From: Melioribacteraceae bacterium
Lineage (GTDB): Bacteria; Bacteroidota; Ignavibacteria; Ignavibacteriales; Melioribacteraceae
Assembly (NCBI GenBank): GCA_016342755.1
Contig: JAEINS010000002.1
Location: 62,001 to 126,000 of the forward strand
DNA: 64,000 bases
Direction of reading: 5' to 3'
Part shown: in pieces, positions 42,479 through 51,694 of the stretch
Position numbering within the stretch: position 1 is the first letter of the stretch
How the letters are laid out: every line of letters begins with the position of its first letter
Notes under the pieces: generated by a model
Told to the model about the DNA's origin: nothing
What the model saw: the letters and a program-made list of their open reading frames with translations, nothing else
The model's database searches: none
Position numbers and translations under genes: made by a program

Positions 42479-42502
42479 CTTTAAAAAATATATTTTTTAA
42501 AA

Positions 42503-43783
42503 TTACTTCTCAGTAACAATTCCACCAGTTAATCTCAATAACTCCGTATCGGTATTTATTAAATTAAACTGTGATAATAATTTTTGAAGAGCAGCATTTA
42601 AATAGAACAACTGAATATCTCTATAATTGAACGAATTGATATTTCCGGCTTCAAATTTTTCTTTTGATATCTGAAGATTTAATTTCGCGGCTTCAACATT
42701 TTCATTAGAAACTTCTAATAATGTTTTTTGAACATCAAACAATTCCAGATATTGCGATAATCTGTTACTAAGACTATGTTTCATTTCATCAGTTTCTATC
42801 TTACTAATATCCTGCTGTATCTTTGCAATCTCAATATTAGTTGATGTATTAGAACCGTTAAACAGATTAAAACTTAGACTCAGGTTAGCATAATAGTCGT
42901 ATGAGCTGCTTTTAACTGTCGGGGAACTATTTACCTTAGATCTTGTTGTAACGTCGTCATAACCGGCTGATAAAGAAACTGAAGGATATAAATCACTTCT
43001 GGATATATCTATTTCTCTCTTCTGCAATATTTCATTTAGATATTGATTCTTAAGGGTTTTATTATTTTCTAACATTTTGCTTTTTAACTCATCCAAAGCA
43101 TATTCACTTTTCGGAATATTCAATTTATCCATTAGAATATAAGTGTTGTTTTCAGGCTCGCCCATTAACAAATTTAAACTTCTTACACTATTATTAAAAA
43201 GCATTTTTTGCGAAAGATAATTTGATCTGTCTTCTAACCATGCGGTTTTAGCTTGCAAAACATCGTATGTAACACTGCTTCCTAATTCCTTGGCAGTCAA
43301 AGTCCTATCATATCTGTCTTTTGAGAGACTTAATACTTCTTCAAATATTCCTAATCTTTCAGATTCCAAAAGTACATTATAATAAGCTAATATTATTGCC
43401 TGAATAGTATTTTCAATAACTATAGCTGTATTACCTTTTGATTTTGTATATAATTCTTCAAATTTACTTTTTTGATGAAATATCGCAAAGCCGTCAAACA
43501 ATACCCAATTCAGTGAAGCCGAAGGCGTAAGTCTGTATGTTTCGGTCTCACCTGCTGAATTATCATCATATCTGTTTGTAGATGAAAAGCCCAGGTTTAA
43601 TGACGGATATCTTCCGGCTCTTCCCCATGTATTGTTTTCATCAGCTATTTCTTCATACTTCTTAATTATTTTTATTTGATAGTTATTTTCAAGTCCGGTT
43701 TCAATTGCCTTTGATAGAGATAACTCTGTCTGAGCACTTACTACAATAACCAAACTGAACATTAATAATACAATCTTTTTCAT
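42503..43783 (-). CDS. TolC-family outer membrane channel protein
   Basis: A 426-residue outer-membrane efflux protein. After the signal peptide (MKKIVLLMFSLVIVVSAQ) come two OEP repeats of long helices and beta strands. Marks include LSKAIETGLENNYQIKI, GRYPSLNLGF, LFDGFAIFHQKS, then SLSFNLFNGSNTSTNIEIA in the second repeat and KEKFEAGNINSFNYRDIQ near the end. It forms a trimeric tunnel linked by the adaptor to the pump. The ATG at 43783 is chosen because it gives a proper signal peptide; it overlaps no other gene but follows the pump stop closely. An ATG four codons upstream is possible. Confidence 0.9.
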   Translation of the reverse strand: MKKIVLLMFSLVIVVSAQTELSLSKAIETGLENNYQIKIIKKYEEIADENNTWGRAGRYPSLNLGFSSTNRYDDNSAGETETYRLTPSASLNWVLFDGFAIFHQKSKFEELYTKSKGNTAIVIENTIQAIILAYYNVLLESERLGIFEEVLSLSKDRYDRTLTAKELGSSVTYDVLQAKTAWLEDRSNYLSQKMLFNNSVRSLNLLMGEPENNTYILMDKLNIPKSEYALDELKSKMLENNKTLKNQYLNEILQKREIDISRSDLYPSVSLSAGYDDVTTRSKVNSSPTVKSSSYDYYANLSLSFNLFNGSNTSTNIEIAKIQQDISKIETDEMKHSLSNRLSQYLELFDVQKTLLEVSNENVEAAKLNLQISKEKFEAGNINSFNYRDIQLFYLNAALQKLLSQFNLINTDTELLRLTGGIVTEK

Positions 43784-43799
43784 ATTTATTTCCATAACA

Positions 43800-46700
43800 T
43801 TAATTATCAAGTGTTCTGCGAGAATACAATACAGCTACTTCTACATCCTCTGGACTAAGTTTTTCTATTTTTTCATCTTTCAAGGAATTTATAAAATTGA
43901 GGATTTTAACTTTTATATCATTATAGGTTAATAAAAGTACCGGGAAAAATATTAAGATAAATCCAGTTCCTACAAGTACACCAAAAGCTAAAGCAATTGC
44001 CATCGGGATTAAAAATTGTGCCTGAAAACTTTTTTCAAGAATCAAAGGATATAATCCAAGTGTTGTAGTTAAAGTTGTAAGCAGAATAGCTCTAAATCTT
44101 GAAATACCAGCCTTAAATGCTGCGTCCGCAACTTTATATCCTTCAACTAATAGAGAATTATATTTTGATAAAAACACCACAGCATCATTTATAACTACTC
44201 CCGAGAGAGCCACCATTCCCCATGCACTTAGAATTGAAACCGGATGTCCGTGTAATCCATGTCCCCAAAATACTCCTAAGAAAGAGAGCGGAATCATAGA
44301 AATTACAAACAGCATATGAAAAAATGATTTAAAGTGAATCATAAGAATTAATATGATTACCAAAAATGCTATACCAAAATATTTCGAAATTTCTTCAACA
44401 GATTCACTGGATGATCTTGACTGACCCTGATATAAAATATCAACACCCGGATAGTTTGCCTTTATTTCCGATATAATTTCATTTTCAATTCTGGATATTA
44501 TCGGCGGTACCGATGCGTATGGATCCATTAAATCAGCATCAACTCTAACTTCTCTTTGTCCGTTAAATCTTTTAATACTTACAGGACCTCTTTCAATATC
44601 ATAATCTGCTAATTCCGTTAACGGGAAATTTCCCTTTGCTGTTTTAATCTTTATATTTTCTAACTGACCTAAGGTTAAACGGTCATTCTTGGGATATCTA
44701 ACCCAGACTCTTATTTCGTCCTTTCCCTGCTGAAGTTTCTGAACCTGATCGCCATAGAAACCTTGTCTTATCTGCTTTGTAATATCATTCTGGGTTAAGC
44801 CCAGAAAATAAGCTTGTGGTTTTAATTTTAATCTAATTTCTTGTTTACCTTCCGCATTATTATCAGTAATGTTTTTAAGATCCGGGAAATCGTTGAGTTT
44901 TGTTTCCATAAGTTTTTTTGCAAACTCAAGTTCTTCCAGATTCTGACTTAACAAACTAATTGAAACCGGGCTTCCCCATCTATTAATCCCGCCAACTGTA
45001 TATTTTTGAGCTTCCGGCACAGAACCAATTTTCTCTCTGACTCTGCTTACAATATCAAAGCTTGAAACAGAAGCACCTTCCATATCGCGAAGCATTACAA
45101 AAATATTACCGGCATGCGATCCTGATTCCTGCCCGTTAAATGAACTTCCTATAGAATTAAAAGTGTAAGTTATGTATGCCGAATCTGAAAATTCTTCCAT
45201 CAGATCATCATTAACTTCCCATATAGCTTTCTCAAATCCTAGAAGAAATTCATTTGTCTGCTTTTCACCGCTGCCGGGAGTAAACGCAACATTCACGTTA
45301 AAAAAGTCGAATGTAATTGCCGGAAAAAATGTGGTTCTAATTAATTGTCCGCTAAACATTCCGGCTGTAATTATCATAAGTGCTATTGGTACAAAAACTA
45401 CAATCCAGCGCCACTGAATAACATCTTTTAATATTCTTGCGTAAAATTTATCTCTAATTAAAAAGAGAACTTTATCAAGCTTTGCCCTAATATGTTTTGG
45501 ATTTTCTGATCTTGGTCTAAGAACACTTCTGCTTGCAAGGTGTGCAGGCAATATAAAAAAAGCTTCCACTAACGAAAAAGCTAAACTCAGAACAACAACC
45601 AGAGCCATTTCACCCATCATCTCCATTTGACCAGTAATAAGCAATAATGGTGTAAATGCTACAATAGTAGTTGTTACAGAAGTAAACACCGCCGGCATTA
45701 CTTCTAAAGCACCATCAATCGCGGCTTTTTTAGGAGATTTACCCATTTCAAAATGAGTGAAAATATTTTCGGCTATAACTATACCATCATCAACAAGAAT
45801 ACCAATTACAAGTATCATCCCGAATAATGAGATCATATTTATTGTAGCACCCATCATGTTGGCAACAATAAACATTGCCAAAAATGAAATCGGGATTCCG
45901 ATAGCTACCCAGAATGAAACTCTTGTACTTAAGAAAAATGCGAGGCAAATAACCACCAATAATAATCCGAGTGAACCGTTATTATATAAAAGTTCCAGTC
46001 TGCTTTGCAGCATACGGCTAAAATCGAATGTTACAGCTAATTCAATTCCTTCGTGACTTGAATTGAATTTTCCGACATATACATCAATCCACTCTGTAAT
46101 TTTATCTAGATCTTCTTCAGCTAACTTATCAACTGAAATAAATATACCCTGTTTCCCGTTTATTAATGTGTTATTAGAAACATCGGCAAATTTCAATTTT
46201 ACATTGGCTATATCTCTTATTCTTAATTTACTTCCGTCATCATTAGCTCTAAGTATTATTTCGCCTATTTTATCCGGATCAACACTTCTATTTCTTGCAC
46301 GAATAAGAATTTCTTCGTTCTCCGATTTAATCATACCGGCAGAAATATCTCTGTTATTATTTCTAATAGCAGACGAAATTTCATCGATTGTTAACTTATA
46401 TCTAAGCAAATCTTCTTCTTTAACTTCAGCGGAAATCTCAACTTCAGGATATCCGTTTACATTAACCTGAGACATTACACCGCTTGATAGAAAATCTTTT
46501 TCAATTTCCTGCGCATATTTTTTAAGGGTTAATAAATCAACATCGCCCGCTAGTCCCAGCCTTGCAGCGTTAGTTGTATTTCTTCTTTTAAATACGGTTG
46601 GTTTTTCCGCGTCAACCGGAAAAGAACTAATTCCATCAACTGCATTTTTAACTTCGGTTAAAGTTTCGTCAAGATCATACTCACCCGTTGTTTCAATAGA

Positions 46701-46976
46701 TACAGTAGCAAAATTCTCAGATGAAGTTGAATTAATTTCCTTAATTCCTACTAATCCTCTAATTGCTTCTTCTATTCTGGTAGTTATACCTTCTTCCATT
46801 TCTTTTGGAGAAGCGCCGGGATAAGCAACACTTACACTTATAAATCTTGATGTCCGCTCAGGGAAAAATGATTTTTTCATTGTTAAATATGAAATTAAAC
46901 CAGCCAGAACTATAACAGCAATAATTATATTTGAATAAAATGGATATTGAACAAATTCACTTACAAACTTTTTCAT
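43800..46976 (-). CDS. RND efflux pump (AcrB/HAE1-like)
   Basis: A 1058-residue inner-membrane proton-driven pump with 12 helices and two large periplasmic loops. Helix 1 starts near 14 (NIIIAVIVLAGLISYL), and the porter-region signature VAYPGASPKEMEEGITTRIEE is present in parts. The helix-4 proton relay pair is D396/D397 in GILVDDGIVIAENI. The second half repeats the plan, for example WGMVALSGVVINDAVVFLSKY. The paired aspartates and the loop text fit the multidrug-type branch rather than the CusA metal branch, but substrate cannot be fixed. It lies between the adaptor (16 bases) and the TolC gene (17 bases to the chosen start). Confidence 0.93.
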   Translation of the reverse strand: MKKFVSEFVQYPFYSNIIIAVIVLAGLISYLTMKKSFFPERTSRFISVSVAYPGASPKEMEEGITTRIEEAIRGLVGIKEINSTSSENFATVSIETTGEYDLDETLTEVKNAVDGISSFPVDAEKPTVFKRRNTTNAARLGLAGDVDLLTLKKYAQEIEKDFLSSGVMSQVNVNGYPEVEISAEVKEEDLLRYKLTIDEISSAIRNNNRDISAGMIKSENEEILIRARNRSVDPDKIGEIILRANDDGSKLRIRDIANVKLKFADVSNNTLINGKQGIFISVDKLAEEDLDKITEWIDVYVGKFNSSHEGIELAVTFDFSRMLQSRLELLYNNGSLGLLLVVICLAFFLSTRVSFWVAIGIPISFLAMFIVANMMGATINMISLFGMILVIGILVDDGIVIAENIFTHFEMGKSPKKAAIDGALEVMPAVFTSVTTTIVAFTPLLLITGQMEMMGEMALVVVLSLAFSLVEAFFILPAHLASRSVLRPRSENPKHIRAKLDKVLFLIRDKFYARILKDVIQWRWIVVFVPIALMIITAGMFSGQLIRTTFFPAITFDFFNVNVAFTPGSGEKQTNEFLLGFEKAIWEVNDDLMEEFSDSAYITYTFNSIGSSFNGQESGSHAGNIFVMLRDMEGASVSSFDIVSRVREKIGSVPEAQKYTVGGINRWGSPVSISLLSQNLEELEFAKKLMETKLNDFPDLKNITDNNAEGKQEIRLKLKPQAYFLGLTQNDITKQIRQGFYGDQVQKLQQGKDEIRVWVRYPKNDRLTLGQLENIKIKTAKGNFPLTELADYDIERGPVSIKRFNGQREVRVDADLMDPYASVPPIISRIENEIISEIKANYPGVDILYQGQSRSSSESVEEISKYFGIAFLVIILILMIHFKSFFHMLFVISMIPLSFLGVFWGHGLHGHPVSILSAWGMVALSGVVINDAVVFLSKYNSLLVEGYKVADAAFKAGISRFRAILLTTLTTTLGLYPLILEKSFQAQFLIPMAIALAFGVLVGTGFILIFFPVLLLTYNDIKVKILNFINSLKDEKIEKLSPEDVEVAVLYSRRTLDN

Positions 46977-46992
46977 ATGCCTATTCTTTAGA

Positions 46993-48120
46993 TTATCTTA
47001 AAATGTTCACTTTATTATTTTCATCAGCATTAATTAATGGCTCAGTAACAATATCAACATCTTCTTCTAATCCATTAAAGAACAGCGTCTTTTCATTTAT
47101 CTTAACTTTATTAATTACAGCTTTAACTAATTTATTTTCCTTAACAAGAAAAACTTCATCATTATTAAATACAGCAGTTCTTGGTAATTCCATAACTCCG
47201 CTTAAAATAATTTCCCCAAATTTAGCTTTAAAATATTCTCCTTTGTAAATAGGCGAATCGGATGGAGCTTTTAGAGAAACATAAACACTAATCATCTGAT
47301 TTGTAGGATCAATATTCTGACCAATACGATCTACCTTACCTTCCAGTACTTTAGTTTGCGCTTCATTTTTTATATGAACTTTCTGCCCCTCTTTAATCCA
47401 GCTTATATCCTTATATTCAACAGGAACTTCTAATTCCATATTCCCAGTGTTAATAATCATTCCTATTTTTGAACCAGTATTAGCAATAGCCCCGACTTCC
47501 ATACTAAGTTCAGAAAATGTACCATCAAAAGGAGCTATTATTGAATATTTTTTGATTCGTAACTCTTCACTTTGTATTGAGTAAAAATCGCTAAGGATGT
47601 TTCTGCTTGATAAGAAAACTTTTTCTTTTACCGATGAAATTATTGGCAACTCAGGAATATCTTCATCAATTTTTATTGAATCGAAGAAATTGTACCACTT
47701 TTCGTAACTTTCGGAATAATCAATTTTGAAATCGGGAAGAATTCCGGCTAATCTGTTTAAGAAGAGACTCTTTTTAGATTTCAACCCTAACACGGCTTCT
47801 TTTTTATAAATATTAAAAAGAATATCACCTTTCTTAAATCCGATTCCTTCTTTTAGATCAACATCTCCTTTTAATATTTTTCCGCTAACTTCGGATGCAA
47901 GTATAATTTCTTCTTTCGAACTGACTCTTCCATCTTTAATTATACTTGTAGATAAATCAGTATATTTAATTGTAGCAGCTTTAACAGATCTTATTACTTC
48001 TGTATGCGGTCTTGTAGGAACTTCGGGTTTCATGGCCGCTAATGAAGCATACATCAACAGCGAACAGACAATTAAAAATGCAATTGACCCAATTATAACT
48101 AGTGATCTTTTGTTAAACAT
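46993..48120 (-). CDS. RND periplasmic adaptor (membrane fusion protein)
   Basis: A 375-residue adaptor with an N-terminal membrane anchor (about 8-28). A split barrel-sandwich domain is visible in EIILASEVSGKILKGDVDL and IIAPFDGTFSELSMEVGAIA. Between them is an unusually short helical hairpin, and the protein ends with a beta-barrel and membrane-proximal domain (SGVMELPRTAVFNNDEVFLV). It links the pump to the TolC-like channel. GAGG lies seven bases before the ATG. As first gene of the pump operon it is preceded by a 233-base gap carrying a CRP/FNR-type palindrome 150 bases upstream. Confidence 0.9.
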   Translation of the reverse strand: MFNKRSLVIIGSIAFLIVCSLLMYASLAAMKPEVPTRPHTEVIRSVKAATIKYTDLSTSIIKDGRVSSKEEIILASEVSGKILKGDVDLKEGIGFKKGDILFNIYKKEAVLGLKSKKSLFLNRLAGILPDFKIDYSESYEKWYNFFDSIKIDEDIPELPIISSVKEKVFLSSRNILSDFYSIQSEELRIKKYSIIAPFDGTFSELSMEVGAIANTGSKIGMIINTGNMELEVPVEYKDISWIKEGQKVHIKNEAQTKVLEGKVDRIGQNIDPTNQMISVYVSLKAPSDSPIYKGEYFKAKFGEIILSGVMELPRTAVFNNDEVFLVKENKLVKAVINKVKINEKTLFFNGLEEDVDIVTEPLINADENNKVNILR

Positions 48121-48269
48121 GCAGTTACCTCTATTTATTATTTTTAATTCATAAACGTTTTAAACGCAAAATAGAACATGAAAGTTCTAAAAAAGTATAG
48201 CTTTAAGTTTAATTTTTTTTAGGTTAAATATAAAGTTAAAATAAAATCTTGTAGGAAATTAGTACTTAC

Positions 48270-48287
48270 TTGTGATTTGTTTCACAA
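48270..48287 (-). promoter_or_regulatory. CRP/FNR-family binding site, perfect palindrome
   Basis: TTGTGA-N6-TCACAA (core TGTGA-N6-TCACA) matches the CRP half-site consensus on both sides without mismatch. It lies 150 bases upstream of the adaptor start and 67 bases after the LTXXQ gene stop, so it most likely controls the pump operon. The cognate regulator is not in the window. Confidence 0.75.
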
Positions 48288-48353
48288 AGACAAAATTAAA
48301 ATTTTAGGATGGGAAAGATTTTTTTACCCATAATTACCTCAATAAAAATTGAT

Positions 48354-48788
48354 TTACTCTTCAAACTGTTTTTTTGCGGATTTTTCTCTTCTTCCCATTT
48401 CACGCTGAAAAGGATTTCTTTCACCATCAAAGGACGGTCTTCCTTTGAATAATCTTTTTTCAAACTTCTGAAATTGATTTTCAGTTAAAATTGGCTTTAA
48501 CTCTGATTTCAGCCATGCCATATCAACTTTCATTTTATTCTTAATTAATTGTCTCGATGAATCGGCTTTTACCTCAAACTCCTTAAAAATATTTTCCACT
48601 TTTAATTTTTGATCATCGCTTAAATCCAAAGTCCGTTCTATAAAACTTGTCATACCTCTTGGTTTTGCCATTCTTCTAAAATTATCAATTCGTTTTTCAA
48701 CAATAGCCATGTTAATTAAAAAGCCAATTACAAAGCCAATTATAAAAACACCCAGAATGTATAATATAGATTTTTTCTTGTTATTCAT
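48354..48788 (-). CDS. Membrane-anchored LTXXQ/periplasmic metal-sensor-like protein
   Basis: A 144-residue protein with one N-terminal membrane helix (about 7-28, SILYILGVFIIGFVIGFLI) and a periplasmic helical domain. That domain contains TLDLSDDQKLKVENIF and PILTENQFQKFEKRLF, typical of CnrX/Spy-like sensors. The tail is basic and charged. The start at 48788 is chosen because GGAG sits six bases before it; an ATG four codons upstream contains that ribosome site. It overlaps the anti-sigma gene by eight bases, so it belongs to the sigma/anti-sigma operon. It may sense or buffer the stress that the sigma factor answers. Confidence 0.82.
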   Translation of the reverse strand: MNNKKKSILYILGVFIIGFVIGFLINMAIVEKRIDNFRRMAKPRGMTSFIERTLDLSDDQKLKVENIFKEFEVKADSSRQLIKNKMKVDMAWLKSELKPILTENQFQKFEKRLFKGRPSFDGERNPFQREMGRREKSAKKQFEE

Positions 48789-49212
48789 AAGTATCTCCAT
48801 AATATGAATAAAGTACAGAGTTATAAGAATCGTCTAAGGTTACTTCAGGAACACCTAAAGCTGTTCCTATCGTTAAATTTTCAGTTGTAGTAACGTTATA
48901 TCCAATAAGTAAAACAGCAACAGTTAAAGCACCAATCAGTATTTTTTTTGATAAAAAATTTATTTCATCAAAAAAAGTTATGCCAGGTTCAGTTCGTTCG
49001 GCAATTAACAGTTTATCCATTACTCTTTCTTTAAACAGTGGCTTAAATGAACTTTTACGAACAGCCGAAACTGATCCTCTAACCGCTAAAATTTTATCAT
49101 GTTCTAATTTTGCTTTAGAATCATTTTTAAGCAACTGTAATAATTCTTTTTCCTCAGATACAGTTAGTTCCGAATCTAATTGTTTGTAACTAAGATTTTC
49201 TATTTTTTTCAT
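48781..49212 (-). CDS. Putative anti-sigma factor, single membrane helix
   Basis: A 143-residue protein starting MKKIENLSYKQLDSELTVSE. It has a cytoplasmic N-terminal helical part of about 85 residues, one membrane helix (about 90-107, ILIGALTVAVLLIGY) and a short periplasmic tail. Its position directly after an ECF sigma gene (two bases) and its one-helix topology make an anti-sigma role likely. The zinc-binding HxxxCxxC of the ZAS group is absent, so it would be a non-zinc type. GGAGG lies about ten bases before the ATG. The identification is by context more than by motif. Confidence 0.75.
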   Translation of the reverse strand: MKKIENLSYKQLDSELTVSEEKELLQLLKNDSKAKLEHDKILAVRGSVSAVRKSSFKPLFKERVMDKLLIAERTEPGITFFDEINFLSKKILIGALTVAVLLIGYNVTTTENLTIGTALGVPEVTLDDSYNSVLYSYYGDTYE

Positions 49213-49214
49213 GA

Positions 49215-49826
49215 TTACATTTCCTCCATAAAAGGAGATAATATTTGTTTAAGTTTTTTTTGTCCGCGGGCTAATCTCGATAAAACTGTACCAACCGGCA
49301 GCTCCAAAATTATTGCGGTTTCATCTGTAGAATAATTTTCAACTAATCTTAAAACTACAACACTTCTAAATTTTGGATCAAGTTTTAAGAGTGCCATTTG
49401 AACCAGCTCTTTTGTCTCTAGCTTATTTGATTCTTTATCAGAATAAAGCTCGCTTAACTCTTTCTCAATCGGTGTATCAAATGAAAAGAACTGTCTTCTT
49501 TTTCTTCGCTTAATCTCGTTTAAAGATAAATTGATTGCAATGCGTGTTAAATAAGTACCCAGAGCAGAATCGCCTCTAAACTTATCCATCGATTTATAAA
49601 AACGTATAAATACTTCCTGACCAACATCATCCGCTTCCTGAGTATCACCAAGCATCCCGTAAATAGTAGCTGAAACCTGTGCTTCATATTTATTGATTAT
49701 TTGCTCGAATGAAGAGGCATCTCCATTTATAGCACTTGTAATCAAATCAAGATCAGATGCTTTTTTCATATTTTGAACTGAATAACAATCTTCCATAGTT
49801 TTATCGTACTTTCGATTGTTAGACAT
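49215..49826 (-). CDS. ECF-type RNA polymerase sigma factor
   Basis: A 203-residue sigma factor. Region 2 is seen in GDASSFEQIINKYEAQV, DVGQEVFIRFYKSMDKFRG and GTYLTRIAINLSLNEIKRRKRR. Region 4 is KLDPKFRSVVVLRLVENYS followed by a helix-turn-helix ILELPVGTVLSRLARGQKKLK. The first 25 residues are extra; start sites at M11 or M20 are also possible since no strong ribosome site is visible. It leads an operon with the putative anti-sigma factor and an LTXXQ protein, next to an efflux operon and two more LTXXQ proteins. These are the usual targets of an envelope-stress sigma. Confidence 0.93.
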   Translation of the reverse strand: MSNNRKYDKTMEDCYSVQNMKKASDLDLITSAINGDASSFEQIINKYEAQVSATIYGMLGDTQEADDVGQEVFIRFYKSMDKFRGDSALGTYLTRIAINLSLNEIKRRKRRQFFSFDTPIEKELSELYSDKESNKLETKELVQMALLKLDPKFRSVVVLRLVENYSTDETAIILELPVGTVLSRLARGQKKLKQILSPFMEEM

Positions 49827-49947
49827 CCATTAAATAAGTTTTATTCCCGTGAAGTTAAAAAAAATTTGATACACATTTTTTTTAAGATTTGGTACCCCGG
49901 GTATTTCGCGTTGTGGAATGTATTGAAATGTTAAAATAAGATATAAT

Positions 49948-49981
49948 AAGTACGGGACGTTATATATAAAGTCCCGTACTT
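49948..49981 (-). terminator. Hairpin after the YchJ-like gene, probable terminator
   Basis: AAGTACGGGAC and GTCCCGTACTT form a perfect 11-bp stem with a 12-base AT loop, six bases after the minus-strand stop. The following T stretch is broken, so termination strength is uncertain. Confidence 0.65.
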
Positions 49982-49987
49982 AAAAAA

Positions 49988-50473
49988 TTATCCGCAGCAC
50001 TTTTTATATTTTTTCCCGCTACCGCAGGTACAAGGATCGTTTCTTCCAATCTTCGGTTCTTCTCTAACAACAGGTTTATTTGCAACAGCTTCGCCATTAA
50101 AGAAATACCATTTCCCATCAGCTTTTTTAAACTCAGAAAGTTCATGATGATCTAAATCATAACCCTGCTGTTTAAATTTAGCTTTAAATTCTACTGTCCC
50201 CTCTTCATCTGCTTCTGTACCAGCTTCAGTATTTATAATTTCTAAGCCTAACCATTCAGATCCGTGCGACCACTCTTTTGTAGCTTTTTCATCATAATCT
50301 GTCCTTTGATCAGGATGAATAGTTTCGCCGATATATTCAACTTCATGTTTTGTATACGCTGTATATCTCGATCTCATAAGAGCTTCGGCAGTACCAGCTT
50401 GTTTTTCTCCTTTTATAATCGGCTCGCAACATTCCGCATAATTTTGACCTGAACTACATGGACACATTTCCAT
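49988..50473 (-). CDS. YchJ-family protein with two SEC-C motifs
   Basis: A 161-residue cytoplasmic UPF0225/YchJ protein. A zinc-type SEC-C motif at the N-terminus ([14 protein letters not shown]) is followed by the conserved [15 protein letters not shown] and a nuclear-transport-factor-2-like fold with WLGLEII and VEFKAKFK. A second SEC-C motif ends the protein ([16 protein letters not shown]). The molecular role of YchJ is not firmly known; SEC-C motifs bind zinc and contact SecB or ribosomes in other proteins. GAGG/AGGA lies five bases before the ATG. It is a single gene between the sigma operon and the transporter gene. Confidence 0.92.
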   Translation of the reverse strand: MEMCPCSSGQNYAECCEPIIKGEKQAGTAEALMRSRYTAYTKHEVEYIGETIHPDQRTDYDEKATKEWSHGSEWLGLEIINTEAGTEADEEGTVEFKAKFKQQGYDLDHHELSEFKKADGKWYFFNGEAVANKPVVREEPKIGRNDPCTCGSGKKYKKCCG

Positions 50474-50534
50474 AAAAATCCTCTCATAATGTAAAAATTC
50501 AAAAATGGAAAATACGAAATTTTACAATTAGTTT

Positions 50535-51578
50535 TTAACTTGCTTTACGAAAAATCTTATCTGTTAATTTAAAGTACCAGCCTGCGGGTTGAACCCTTCC
50601 TATTTGAGGCATCTCTTTTACACTGCCAAAAATCTTATCGGTAAATTTAACATACCATGCCGCTGATTGAACCTGGACTATATATGATATTGCTATAATT
50701 ATCGCAATTTCAGATCCTCTTGATTTGAAAGCCGTCATAGCTATAGCTAAGGCAATAGACAAATTTCTCATAACAGTTCCGTAAACAAGTGCAATTGCAT
50801 CACCTCTGTTAAAAAATAATTTCCCAACTATTGTACTAATAATTAAATTGATAGAATATAAAATTACAATTGGGAACAAATAACTCAATAAAATTGCCGG
50901 ATTAGAAATTATACTGGCGGATTTAAGACTCATTGCTACAAAAACAATTCCTAAAACTCCCAAGGTAGAAATTGGCGGAAATTTTTGTTTTATATCTTTC
51001 TGATATTTTTCATTTCCATTAAATTTTACAATTAAAACTTTTGTGAGATAACCAAATATCATCGGTAAAAAAACAACTACTGCAATAGATGTAAATATTT
51101 TCCCCATTGGCATATCAATTGTTTCGCCCATCAGCCACTTTGCATAAAGCGGTGTTGCCAGCGAACCAATTATCAATCCAATAACAGTCATTTTAATTGC
51201 TGCATTCATATTCCCTTTTGCAAAGCCCGTCCAGGAGATTGTCATCCCGCTTGTTGGTAAAAGCGCCGCAAATAATAGTCCTAATACAATCATTGGTGAT
51301 TCGGGAAAAAAATAATTTCCAAGTGCAAAAGCTATTAAAGGTATTACCGCAAAATTTATAAATTGCGTAACTGCCTGAACTTTCATTCCTTCTAAAGAAA
51401 ATACTTTTTCTATTTGAAGATTTACCATCATAGGATAAACCATTAAAAAAGTAAGGGGAATTACGGCTATCTTAATAAATCCCATTTCAAAGAAATAACC
51501 TGAGATAAGTCCCAAAATCATCATGAAAGGAATTGTCCAAATTAAATTCTTTTGTAAAAATGATAAAGTTTTCCACAT
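50535..51578 (-). CDS. Bile acid:sodium symporter / ACR3-type transporter
   Basis: A 347-residue inner-membrane protein with about ten helices. Family text includes IPLTFLMVYPMMVNLQIE, LLFAALLPTSGMTISWTG, FLPMIFGYLTK and DAIALVYGTVMRNLSIALAIA. The conserved proline-serine/threonine kinks are those of the BASS fold used by arsenite exporters and sodium/organic-acid symporters. The cysteine expected in ACR3 arsenite exporters is not obvious, so an organic-anion substrate may be more likely. The C-terminus carries an internal duplication (VQSAAWYVKFTDKIF then VQPAGWYFKLTDKIF). AAGG precedes the ATG. It is monocistronic between YchJ and the pterin dehydratase. Confidence 0.82.
   Translation of the reverse strand: MWKTLSFLQKNLIWTIPFMMILGLISGYFFEMGFIKIAVIPLTFLMVYPMMVNLQIEKVFSLEGMKVQAVTQFINFAVIPLIAFALGNYFFPESPMIVLGLLFAALLPTSGMTISWTGFAKGNMNAAIKMTVIGLIIGSLATPLYAKWLMGETIDMPMGKIFTSIAVVVFLPMIFGYLTKVLIVKFNGNEKYQKDIKQKFPPISTLGVLGIVFVAMSLKSASIISNPAILLSYLFPIVILYSINLIISTIVGKLFFNRGDAIALVYGTVMRNLSIALAIAMTAFKSRGSEIAIIIAISYIVQVQSAAWYVKFTDKIFGSVKEMPQIGRVQPAGWYFKLTDKIFRKAS
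50550..50672 (-). repeat. Imperfect 45-base repeat within the transporter gene end
   Basis: Two copies (50550-50594 and 50628-50672), exactly 78 bases (26 codons) apart and about 80% alike by eye, encode the duplicated C-terminal motif. The in-frame spacing suggests a tandem duplication of the gene's tail. Confidence 0.8.
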
Positions 51579-51694
51579 ACAAATAACCTTAGAATATTAA
51601 AAATTAGGAGATATATAATCGCCCTTAAAAACTATTTAGATATGATGCTTAACAAAATAATTTGATTCTAATTTTCTAAAAAATTTTATTCATA

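Noticed and set aside
49827..49947. Recognisable ECF promoter (AAC ... CGT type) before the sigma gene
   Set aside because: AT-rich sequence with partial matches only; no consensus could be defended by eye.
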